Of a DNA stretch of 13,242 bases, positions 6,712 through 13,242 are shown in pieces. Below the pieces are notes generated by a model. It was not told the DNA's origin, did no database searches, and saw only the letters and a program-made list of their open reading frames with translations. The translations under genes and the position numbers were made by a program. Within the stretch, counting starts at the first letter, position 1, and each line of letters starts with the position of its first letter. Source of the DNA: Alphaproteobacteria bacterium (GTDB lineage: Bacteria; Pseudomonadota; Alphaproteobacteria; UBA8366; JADFVY01); the NCBI GenBank assembly GCA_029881615.1, contig JAOUMF010000012.1, positions 1 through 13,242 on the forward strand. The letters run 5' to 3'.

Positions 6712-6768
6712 GGTCGCGTATTCGCGATCCAACAACAGAAGAACCGGGAACAAAGCAAAAGCGGTTCC
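6712..6768 (+). other. Hairpin-forming leader upstream of the binding-protein gene
   Basis: Two further inverted repeats lie in the 146-bp gap before the binding-protein gene. GGTCGCG (6712-6718) pairs with CGCGATCC (6723-6730) across a TATT loop with one bulged A. GAACCG (6741-6746) pairs with CGGTTC (6762-6767) across 15 nt, with the alternative GGAAC (6747-6751) and GTTCC (6764-6768). Neither is followed by a T-run, so they are not intrinsic terminators. Stable stems before binding-protein genes often help raise their transcript level over the rest of the importer; that role is an inference here. No clear promoter hexamers were found in the gap. Confidence 0.4.
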
Positions 6769-6796
6769 GTAAACCGTCCAACTTGGAGCCTTAAAC

Positions 6797-6802
6797 AGAG
6801 GA
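6797..6802 (+). promoter_or_regulatory. Ribosome binding site with two adjacent ATG starts
   Basis: AGAGGA is followed by ATG at 6807 (4-nt spacing) and by a second ATG at 6810 (7-nt spacing). The second start has the better spacing and would give a protein one residue shorter; the signal peptide is unaffected either way. Confidence 0.6.
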
Positions 6803-6806
6803 AATA

Positions 6807-7823
6807 ATGATGTTCAAGAAAACTCTTATCGCGGCCGCGGCCGTCGGCCTGACGCTCGCCTCGGGCGCTGCCCAGGCAGACACCTCGGGCAAGAAAATTG
6901 CCCTTTCCAATAACTACGCCGGCAATTCCTGGCGCCAGGCCATGTTGAAAAGCTGGGACAAGGTGACGAGCAAAGCTGTCGCCGACGGCATTGTCGCCGA
7001 AGCCCCGGCCTTTACCACCGCTGAAAATCAGGTGACCGAGCAGGCCGCTCAGATCCAGAACCTGATCCTTCAGGGCTATGACGCGATCGTCATTAACGCC
7101 GCCTCGCCGGACGCGCTGAACGGCGCCGTCAAACAGGCTTGCGACGCCGGCATCGTCGTTGTGTCCTTCGACGGCGTGGTGACGGAACCTTGCGCCTGGC
7201 GCATCGCTGTCGATTTCAAAACCATGGGTTCGATCCAGCTCGACTATCTGGCCAAGCGCATGCCGAAGGGTGGCAATGTCCTGGAAATCCGTGGCCTCGC
7301 GGGCGTCTTCGTCGATGACGAAATCAGCGCCGGCATCCACGCGGGCGCCAAAAAGCACTCGCAGTTCAAGATCGTCGGTTCGGTCCACGGCAACTGGGCC
7401 CAGGACGTTTCGCAGAAGGCGGTTGCCGGCATCCTGCCGTCGCTGCCGGAAGTGAAGGCCGTGGTTACCCAGGGCGGTGACGGTTATGGCGCGGCACAGG
7501 CCTTCAAGGCCGCCGGCCGTCCGACCCCGCTGATCATCATGGGCAACCGGCATGACGAGTTGACCTGGTGGAAAGAGCAGAAAGACGCCAACGGTTACGA
7601 GACCATGTCGGTTTCGATTGCCCCGGGCGTCGGCACGCTGGCTTTCTGGGTTGCCCAGCAGATCCTGGACGGCGCGGAAGTGCCGAAGGACATGGTCGTG
7701 CCGTTCCTGCAGATCGATCAGGATAATCTGGAACAGAACCTGGCTAACACCGAAGCCGGCGGCGTCGCCAATGTCGAGTACAGCCTCGACGACGCCAAGG
7801 CGACCATCGCCGCGTCCAAGTAA
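6807..7823 (+). CDS. Periplasmic sugar-binding protein of an ABC importer
   Basis: This 338-residue protein is a type I periplasmic binding protein of the ribose/galactose class (Peripla_BP_4 type). It opens with a clear Sec signal peptide: KK at residues 4-5, a hydrophobic stretch to about 20, and a likely cut after AQA at 24, with the mature protein starting DTSGKK. Family features include NSWRQAMLKSW (residues 36-46) in the first lobe, LILQGYDAIVINAASPDAL in the hinge-facing strand, and VVTQGGDGYGAAQAFKAAG in the second lobe. It would capture the substrate and deliver it to the permease pair encoded downstream. Ligand identity cannot be read, but the flanking dehydratase and lactonase suggest a sugar, aldonate or lactone. 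ATG 6810 is an equally likely start. Confidence 0.9.
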   Translation: MMFKKTLIAAAAVGLTLASGAAQADTSGKKIALSNNYAGNSWRQAMLKSWDKVTSKAVADGIVAEAPAFTTAENQVTEQAAQIQNLILQGYDAIVINAASPDALNGAVKQACDAGIVVVSFDGVVTEPCAWRIAVDFKTMGSIQLDYLAKRMPKGGNVLEIRGLAGVFVDDEISAGIHAGAKKHSQFKIVGSVHGNWAQDVSQKAVAGILPSLPEVKAVVTQGGDGYGAAQAFKAAGRPTPLIIMGNRHDELTWWKEQKDANGYETMSVSIAPGVGTLAFWVAQQILDGAEVPKDMVVPFLQIDQDNLEQNLANTEAGGVANVEYSLDDAKATIAASK

Positions 7824-7856
7824 GACAAGGCAATTCGGTTAAGGAGTCCCAGGAAG

Positions 7857-9338
7857 ATGTCGTCTCCCAGCGGTAATATTGTCAGCCTTTCAGGCGTGGC
7901 GAAAAGCTATGGAGCGGTGCGCGCGCTCGTCGGTGTTGACCTTTTGGTCGATGCGGGCGAGTGCCTGGGGCTCGTGGGTCACAACGGTGCCGGCAAGTCC
8001 ACGTTGATGAACGTGCTTGCCGGTACCCTCGTGCCCGATCGCGGGTCGATCGTCGTTTCCGGCGGCGACCGAACCGCAAATTACAAGGTTTCACTGGCCC
8101 ATGATCTGGGTATCAGGTGCGTGTTTCAGGAACTGTCGCTCTGCCCCAACCTGACGGTTGCCGAAAACGCACGGATATTTCATCCCAATCTGAAAGGGTG
8201 GGGATGGCGCGGGCGCGCCGGCCGGATGATCATCGGCAAACTGGATGAAATATTTCCAAACCACGGTATCGCCGACGACGATGTGGTCGGCGATCTGTCG
8301 ATCGGAAAACGCCAGATGGTGGAGATCGCCCGGGCCTTCACGGTTACCGACGAACCGCTGCATCTTGTCATTCTTGACGAGCCTACTTCATCGCTGGACG
8401 CGGTAACGGCGCAGCAACTCCTGACCTTCATGCGCAAGGTTGTCGGCGAGGGCCGAAGCTGCATTCTGATTTCCCATTTGCTGGGGGAAATCCTGGGCTA
8501 TTCCGATCGTATCGTTGTCATGCGTGACGGTGCGGTCGTCGCCGAAAAACCTGCTGGGGCATTCGATCGGAACTCGCTGGTGGCCGCCATGGGCGATGTG
8601 GCCGACGAGGATAAGATCGAGGCCCACGAACGGATCGAGAAGGCTCGTGGCGAGACGCCGGTTGTCGTCCGCGCCTGCCCGCAAACGGCGGGCAATGGGC
8701 GGGAGTTGATTGCTCATAAGGGCGAAATCGTTGGTCTGGCCGGTCTGGCCGGCCACGGTCAGACGCGCATGCTGCTGCAGATATACGATGCCGTGGGCAA
8801 ACGGACCGCCTCTACGGATGTTGCAGGCCCGGTGTCGCTGGTCGCCGGCGACCGCCAGACCGATGGTATCTTCCACCTCTGGTCCATTGGCCAGAACGTT
8901 ACTGTGCGCTCGCTACGTAGTATGGTGCGGGGGCTGCTAATTGATCCGGCCCGCGAAAAGGCGCAGGCCGAGGAATGGAAGGACCGGATCAAGATCAAGA
9001 CCCCGGACATGGCTAACAATATTCTGTCTCTGTCCGGCGGCAACCAGCAGAAGGCACTGTTCGCCCGCGCGCTGGGGTCGGACGCTGAAATCGTGCTGAT
9101 GGACGACCCCATGCGCGGTGTCGATATCGGCACCAAACTTGAAGTCTACGACCTGATTCGCCAGGAGGCCGAAGAAGGGCGGACTTTCTTGTGGTACACG
9201 ACGGAAATGGATGAATTGCACAACTGCGATCATGTTTACGTGTTCAGGAACGGGCGCATCGTCGCGGAACTTTCCCGATCCGAACTGACGGAAGAAAAAG
9301 TGCTGCAGTCTTCTTTTGAGGAATCGGCCGCATCATGA
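7857..9338 (+). CDS. Sugar ABC transporter ATPase, two fused ATPase domains (RbsA/MglA type)
   Basis: This 493-residue cytoplasmic protein carries two nucleotide-binding domains. The first is complete: Walker [10 protein letters not shown] (41-49), Q-loop Q91, signature LSIGKRQ (147-153), Walker B with [11 protein letters not shown] (171-181) and the switch histidine H207 (ISH). The second is degenerate, as is usual in this family: the Walker A region [11 protein letters not shown] lacks lysine, the signature LSGGNQQ (392-398) is intact, Walker B reads [12 protein letters not shown] (412-423) with Asp417 in place of the catalytic Glu, and the switch region [10 protein letters not shown] has no histidine. 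ATP hydrolysis is therefore expected at only one of the two composite sites. AAGGAG at 7841-7846 is 10 nt before the ATG. Its stop overlaps the permease start by 4 bp (ATGA). Confidence 0.93.
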   Translation: MSSPSGNIVSLSGVAKSYGAVRALVGVDLLVDAGECLGLVGHNGAGKSTLMNVLAGTLVPDRGSIVVSGGDRTANYKVSLAHDLGIRCVFQELSLCPNLTVAENARIFHPNLKGWGWRGRAGRMIIGKLDEIFPNHGIADDDVVGDLSIGKRQMVEIARAFTVTDEPLHLVILDEPTSSLDAVTAQQLLTFMRKVVGEGRSCILISHLLGEILGYSDRIVVMRDGAVVAEKPAGAFDRNSLVAAMGDVADEDKIEAHERIEKARGETPVVVRACPQTAGNGRELIAHKGEIVGLAGLAGHGQTRMLLQIYDAVGKRTASTDVAGPVSLVAGDRQTDGIFHLWSIGQNVTVRSLRSMVRGLLIDPAREKAQAEEWKDRIKIKTPDMANNILSLSGGNQQKALFARALGSDAEIVLMDDPMRGVDIGTKLEVYDLIRQEAEEGRTFLWYTTEMDELHNCDHVYVFRNGRIVAELSRSELTEEKVLQSSFEESAAS

Positions 9339-10297
9339 AGAACTATCTGCTTAGTCCGAAATTCATGCGTAGCGCGCTGCCGGGGGTGTCGCTCGCCATA
9401 TTGCTAATGGCGATTTTCTATACCCAGCCCAGGGCCATGAGCTATTTCGGGCTGAATCTGATGCTGCAATATACAGTGCCGATCGCGTTGGCGACGATCG
9501 CCCAGATGTTCATCCTCACGGTCAATGATCTGGATTTGTCGATCGGTCCCTTCGTGGGCTTGACCGCCTGTATCGGCGCGACCTTGCTGCAAACCGATCC
9601 GGTGTTCGGCGTCATGGCTCTGCTTGCCTGCATCGCGGCCTATGCCGGGCTTGGGGCGCTGATCCACTGGCGCAACCTGCCATCCATCGTGGTGACGCTG
9701 GGCATGTCTTTCGTCTGGCTGGGGATTGCCGTGCTGATCCTGCCGACGCCTGGCGGAACGGCGCCTGCCTGGATCAAGGCCATCATGGGTTTCAAGGTGA
9801 CCTTTCAGCTGTTCGGCTACAATGTTGTCCCGCCTTTCCCGGTTTTCGCGGCCGCCATTATCGCCATCGTCGTTCATCTCGGGCTGATGCGTTCAAGCTA
9901 TGGCGTCGTGCTGCGTGGGGCGGGGGGCAACCCGCGTGCGATCTCCCGGGCCGGATGGTCGATGCTTAAAATCAAGATGACGATGTTCGCCCTGGCCGGC
10001 CTGTTCGGTGTTCTGGCCGGGTTGTCGCTGATCGGGCTGACCTCGGCTGCCGATGCCCATATCGCGGACCGATACACGCTATACTCAATCGCCGGCGTGA
10101 TCCTGGGCGGCGGGGAATTCGTCGGAGGCCGGGTTTCGCCTGCCGGCGCGGTGATTGGTGCCATGACGTTGACGCTGGCTGGATCTTTCCTGATCTTCCT
10201 GCGCATTTCGCCGGACTGGCAGGTCGGCGCGCAGGGCGGGATATTGATCCTGGTTCTTGCCCTCAGGGCCCTCATCAACTGGAGGGAAGCGCGATGA
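9335..10297 (+). CDS. Sugar ABC transporter permease (RbsC/BPD_transp_2 family), first of two
   Basis: This 320-residue inner-membrane permease is made of many hydrophobic segments. Family marks are NDLDLSIG (64-71) after the early membrane helices, the conserved cytoplasmic loop around [12 protein letters not shown] (197-208), which contacts the ATPase, and the glycine-rich [20 protein letters not shown] (256-275) near the C-terminus. It is coupled by ATGA overlaps to the ATPase gene upstream and to the second permease downstream. It presumably pairs with that permease as a heterodimer to form the sugar channel. Confidence 0.92.
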   Translation: MKNYLLSPKFMRSALPGVSLAILLMAIFYTQPRAMSYFGLNLMLQYTVPIALATIAQMFILTVNDLDLSIGPFVGLTACIGATLLQTDPVFGVMALLACIAAYAGLGALIHWRNLPSIVVTLGMSFVWLGIAVLILPTPGGTAPAWIKAIMGFKVTFQLFGYNVVPPFPVFAAAIIAIVVHLGLMRSSYGVVLRGAGGNPRAISRAGWSMLKIKMTMFALAGLFGVLAGLSLIGLTSAADAHIADRYTLYSIAGVILGGGEFVGGRVSPAGAVIGAMTLTLAGSFLIFLRISPDWQVGAQGGILILVLALRALINWREAR

Positions 10298-11256
10298 CCG
10301 GAAATCTTGCTGGTATCCTGCGGAAACTGGGCGACAAACCCTGGATTTGGTCCTATCTGGGCATGATCCTGATCTGGCTGGCTACGGTGACTTACACCAT
10401 GGGCCAGGGCGGCGGCAGTATTATCTCGGCAGCGCTGTCCTTCGCCACCTTCACGGTCATCGTCGGCATCGGACAGATGTTCGTCATCACCACCGGTCCC
10501 GGCAATGTGGACCTTTCGATCCCCGCGACCATCGCGCTTTCCGGCGCAATCTGCATGAAGGTCATGGACGGGTCCAATGCCATGTTGCCGGTTGGCGTGC
10601 TGATCGCGCTGGGGACCGGCATAGCGGTTGGCGCATTCAACTATATGCTGATCCGGGTTCTGCGGATTCCGCCTATTATCGCTACTCTTTCCGCCAGTTT
10701 CCTGATTCTTTCCACGGCAATCGCCTACGGGCGCGGACTCAAGATCAAGCCGCCGCCGCTACTGGCCGATTTCACCACGATGAAGATCGCGGGAATCCCA
10801 TTGCTGGCGGTTTTCATCATCGTCTTTGCAATCCTGGCCAGTATCCTGCTGAACCGGACTCTCTATGGAAGGTCCGTGCTGGCGATCGGCCAGAATATGC
10901 GCGCGGCCTGGCTGGCGGGTATCAATGTGGAGCGAATCCGCTATGCGACCTATACGCTGAGCGCCATTCTGGCCGGGTTCTGCGGCCTGTTGCTGGCCGG
11001 TTTTTCTGGCGGCGCGTCGCTGGATATGGGTAGTGAATATCTGTTGGCCTCGATCGCCGTGGTGGTGATCGGCGGCACTTCCGTCGCTGGCGGCAAGTCG
11101 AACATTCCCGGAATATGGGGTGCGTCGCTATTCATGTTTCTGCTGGTCACCATGCTGAATACTTTCGGCGCCAGCGCGGGTATCCGGCTTATCATGACCG
11201 GCCTCATCATCGTCGCCGTCATCACCGTCGCCGGCGGCGACAAGCAACAGCGCTGA
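10294..11256 (+). CDS. Sugar ABC transporter permease (RbsC/BPD_transp_2 family), second of two
   Basis: This second permease is also 320 residues, but it diverges clearly from the first. It keeps the family blocks GPGNVDLSI (68-76), IGQNMRAAWLAGINVERIRY (198-217), which is the ATPase-contacting loop, and IGGTSVAGGKSNIPGIWGA (259-277). The rest is hydrophobic membrane segments with a basic C-terminal tail (GGDKQQR). Equal length and shared motifs suggest an old duplication, and both copies being intact supports a heterodimeric channel. The start overlaps the preceding stop (ATGA). The next gene follows after 19 bp. Confidence 0.92.
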   Translation: MTGNLAGILRKLGDKPWIWSYLGMILIWLATVTYTMGQGGGSIISAALSFATFTVIVGIGQMFVITTGPGNVDLSIPATIALSGAICMKVMDGSNAMLPVGVLIALGTGIAVGAFNYMLIRVLRIPPIIATLSASFLILSTAIAYGRGLKIKPPPLLADFTTMKIAGIPLLAVFIIVFAILASILLNRTLYGRSVLAIGQNMRAAWLAGINVERIRYATYTLSAILAGFCGLLLAGFSGGASLDMGSEYLLASIAVVVIGGTSVAGGKSNIPGIWGASLFMFLLVTMLNTFGASAGIRLIMTGLIIVAVITVAGGDKQQR

Positions 11257-11275
11257 TCAGACAGGGGAGAGAAAA

Positions 11276-12193
11276 ATGGCCCTCGTTGGCGATTCGTATG
11301 AATATTACGACAGGCGTTTCCATGATCTGACGGTGCCCATCGCCGAGGTCGAGGAACTGTACAATGGATGCCGCTGGGCCGAGGGGCCGGTCTGGTTCAA
11401 CGATGGCGGCTATCTGGTCTGGAGCGATATCCCCAACAACCGTTTGCTGCGCTGGGTGCCGGATCTGGGTGTCAGTGTATTCCGGGCCAATTCGAACTTT
11501 GCCAACGGTAACACCCGCGATCGCCAGGGGCGCCTCGTATCCTGCCATCACGGGGGCCGTAACGTGACCCGCACCGAACCCGATGGCTCGATCACGGTGA
11601 TCGCGGATTCTTACCAGGGCAAGAAGTTGAATTCGCCCAACGACGTTGTGGTGAAATCGGATGGCAGCGTCTGGTTTACCGATCCCACCTACGGGATTAT
11701 GTCGGATTACGAGGGCTATAAGGCCGAGTCCGAGCAGGGCGGCTGTTACGTCTATCGCGTCGATCCCGCAAGCGGCGAAATCGCTGTCGTCGCGGACGAT
11801 TTCGTAAAACCTAACGGTCTCGCTTTCTCACCGGACGAAAGCATCCTTTATGTTGCCGATTCCGGATTCAGTCACGATCCAGAGGGGCCGCACCATATTC
11901 GCGCCTTCGACGTTGGGGGTGGGGGGAAGCTGAGTAACAGTCGCATTTTTGCCGATGTTGCGCCGGGAGTGCCGGACGGTTTCCGCCTGGATGCCGATGG
12001 TAATGTCTGGACCAGTTGCCAGGACGGTGTTATTTGCTTCGGCCCCGACGGCACGGCCCTGGGCAAGATTCGGATTCCGACCATGGTCGCGAACCTTACC
12101 TTCGGCGGCCCGCGCCGCAACCGCCTTTTCATCACCGCCACCAAGTCGCTTTACGCGGTTTATGTGGCGACTACGGGTGTACAGATTCCATGA
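11276..12193 (+). CDS. SMP-30/gluconolactonase-family sugar lactonase
   Basis: This 305-residue six-bladed beta-propeller hydrolase opens aldonolactones to aldonic acids. The expected metal ligands are present: E36 in WAEGPVW, N122 in LNSPNDVVV, N180 in KPNGLAFSPD, and D234 in PDGFRLDADGNVW. No signal peptide is seen, so it acts in the cytoplasm after import or after oxidation of a sugar. A ribosome site within AGGGGAGAG precedes the ATG. Its presence beside an IlvD/EDD dehydratase is the classic pairing of non-phosphorylating sugar oxidation (dehydrogenase, lactonase, dehydratase), as for L-arabinose or D-galactose. The sugar dehydrogenase step could be met by the divergent SDR, but this is unproven. 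Its stop overlaps the next start (ATGA). Confidence 0.9.
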   Translation: MALVGDSYEYYDRRFHDLTVPIAEVEELYNGCRWAEGPVWFNDGGYLVWSDIPNNRLLRWVPDLGVSVFRANSNFANGNTRDRQGRLVSCHHGGRNVTRTEPDGSITVIADSYQGKKLNSPNDVVVKSDGSVWFTDPTYGIMSDYEGYKAESEQGGCYVYRVDPASGEIAVVADDFVKPNGLAFSPDESILYVADSGFSHDPEGPHHIRAFDVGGGGKLSNSRIFADVAPGVPDGFRLDADGNVWTSCQDGVICFGPDGTALGKIRIPTMVANLTFGGPRRNRLFITATKSLYAVYVATTGVQIP

Positions 12194-13242
12194 CCGAAAC
12201 CGCTCCGCTGACTATTCGTCTCAACGCTGCCGACAATGTTGTCGTTGCCCGCGCGAAGGTCGAAGCAGGAACCGACATACCCGGTGAGGGCGTGGCCGCT
12301 GCCGAACCGATCCCGGCCGGACACAAGATTGCCACGACGCCCATCGCCGCCGGCGAGGCGATCCGAAAATACAATCAGGTTATCGGATTCGCGTCCGCCG
12401 ATATCGCGGCCGGTGCCCATGTTCATACCCAAAATTGCGAGTTTCGCGCTTTCGAGCGGGATTACGCGTATGGCGCGGATACGCGGCCGACCGATTTCGT
12501 TCCGGAATCCGATCGGGCCAGCTTCCGTGGCATTGTGCGGGCGGACGGGCGCGTGGCGACGCGGAACTATATCGGCGTGCTGACCACGGTGAATTGCTCG
12601 GCGACCGCGGCGAAACATATAGCGCGCGCCTTTGAGGGCGATGCGCTGGCGGACTATCCGAATGTCGATGGCGTGGTCGCCTTTACCCACGGAACCGGTT
12701 GCGCGATGGCGCTGGACGGCGAGGGCTTCGATCTGTTGCAGCGGTTGATGTGGGGTTATGCGCGCCATCCCAACATGGCCGGCATATTGCTGGTGGGACT
12801 GGGATGCGAATCCAACCAGATCAAGTTTTTGCTCGACGCCTACGGCCTGGAGGAAGGGCCGGCTTTTCGCTACATGAATATTCAGGATACTGGCGGCACG
12901 CGGGCCACGGTGGAGGCGGGCGTGCGGATCATCAGCGAGATGTTGCCCGAGGCGAATCGCATTGAACGCCGGGACGTGTCGGCGGCGAATCTTTCCGTTG
13001 CCCTGCAATGCGGCGGGTCGGACGCCTATTCGGGCATTACGGCAAATCCCGCGCTGGGCGCGGCGGCCGACCTTGTGGTGCGCCATGGCGGCACGGCTAT
13101 TCTGGCCGAGACGCCGGAAATTTATGGCGCGGAACATCTGCTGACGCGTCGCGCGGTTAGCCGTGCGGTCGGCGAAAAGCTGATCGAGCGCATCCGCTGG
13201 TGGGAGGATTATACCGCCCGTAACGGCGGATCGATGGATAAT
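12190..13242 (+). CDS. UxaA/GarD-family sugar-acid dehydratase (altronate dehydratase-like), 3' end missing
   Basis: The first 351 residues of a gene that runs off the right edge. An N-terminal SAF domain (about residues 10-83, including GHKIATTPIAAGEAIRKYNQ and AGAHVHTQNCEF) is fused to the catalytic domain, which shows the family blocks GRVATRNYIGVLTTVNCSAT (120-139), FTHGTGCAM (165-173), LGCESNQI (204-211), LQCGGSDAYSGITANPALGA (272-291) and ETPEIYGAEHLLTRRA (307-322). Complete SAF-fused members are about 500 residues, so roughly 150 are missing. UxaA removes water from D-altronate to give 2-keto-3-deoxygluconate; relatives act on galactarate or other acids, so substrate is open. Its metal chemistry is unrelated to the Fe-S dehydratase at 4927. 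Translation is coupled to the lactonase by ATGA. Confidence 0.9.
   Translation, partial: MTETAPLTIRLNAADNVVVARAKVEAGTDIPGEGVAAAEPIPAGHKIATTPIAAGEAIRKYNQVIGFASADIAAGAHVHTQNCEFRAFERDYAYGADTRPTDFVPESDRASFRGIVRADGRVATRNYIGVLTTVNCSATAAKHIARAFEGDALADYPNVDGVVAFTHGTGCAMALDGEGFDLLQRLMWGYARHPNMAGILLVGLGCESNQIKFLLDAYGLEEGPAFRYMNIQDTGGTRATVEAGVRIISEMLPEANRIERRDVSAANLSVALQCGGSDAYSGITANPALGAAADLVVRHGGTAILAETPEIYGAEHLLTRRAVSRAVGEKLIERIRWWEDYTARNGGSMDN

Noticed and set aside
6741..6768. GAACCG/CGGTTC inverted repeat considered as an intrinsic terminator after the dehydratase
   Set aside because: The loop is 15 nt and no T-run follows, so termination is unlikely.
12160..13137. A 325-residue minus-strand open frame over the UxaA-like gene
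   Set aside because: It is antisense to conserved SAF and UxaA blocks and has no domain of its own.

Overview
This GC-rich window is almost fully coding. Its gene style (tight sugar-acid operons, an RbsA-type ABC importer, an IlvD/EDD dehydratase, a FadR/GntR regulator) suggests an alphaproteobacterium, perhaps Rhodospirillales-like; that is an inference from gene content, not a placement. It reads as one acid-sugar (aldonate) catabolic locus made of two divergent operons either side of a 398-bp regulatory gap. No tRNA, rRNA, CRISPR array, insertion sequence or phage gene is visible.

Left operon (minus strand, 3760 down to 1 and beyond): an unassigned short-chain dehydrogenase/reductase, then denD-like (D-erythronate dehydrogenase), ltnD-like (L-threonate dehydrogenase) and otnK-like (3-oxo-tetronate 4-kinase), the last cut by the left edge. 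In the known tetronate pathway both dehydrogenases give 2-oxo-tetronates, OtnI isomerises them, OtnK phosphorylates, and OtnC decarboxylates to DHAP. OtnI and OtnC are not in the window and may lie just beyond its left end.

Centre (3761-4158): divergent promoters, several inverted repeats, and a GC-rich leader with overlapping hairpins just before the TTG start of a DgoR-like GntR/FCD regulator.

Right operon (plus strand, 4159 to the right edge): the regulator, an IlvD/EDD-family Fe-S sugar-acid dehydratase (close in layout to L-arabinonate dehydratase), a complete sugar ABC importer (binding protein, double ATPase, two permeases), an SMP-30/gluconolactonase-family lactonase, and a UxaA/GarD-family dehydratase cut by the right edge. 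Three 4-bp ATGA overlaps indicate translational coupling. A 21-bp near-perfect dyad sits between the dehydratase and the binding-protein gene.

Working model (inference): the importer brings in a sugar, sugar acid or lactone, the lactonase opens lactones, and the two unrelated dehydratases act on different aldonates or different stereochemistries, while the divergent operon handles four-carbon acids. The most notable feature is the joining of a C4 tetronate branch with a lactonase, two mechanistically unrelated dehydratases and one importer under what looks like a single regulator. The true substrate cannot be read from the sequence.
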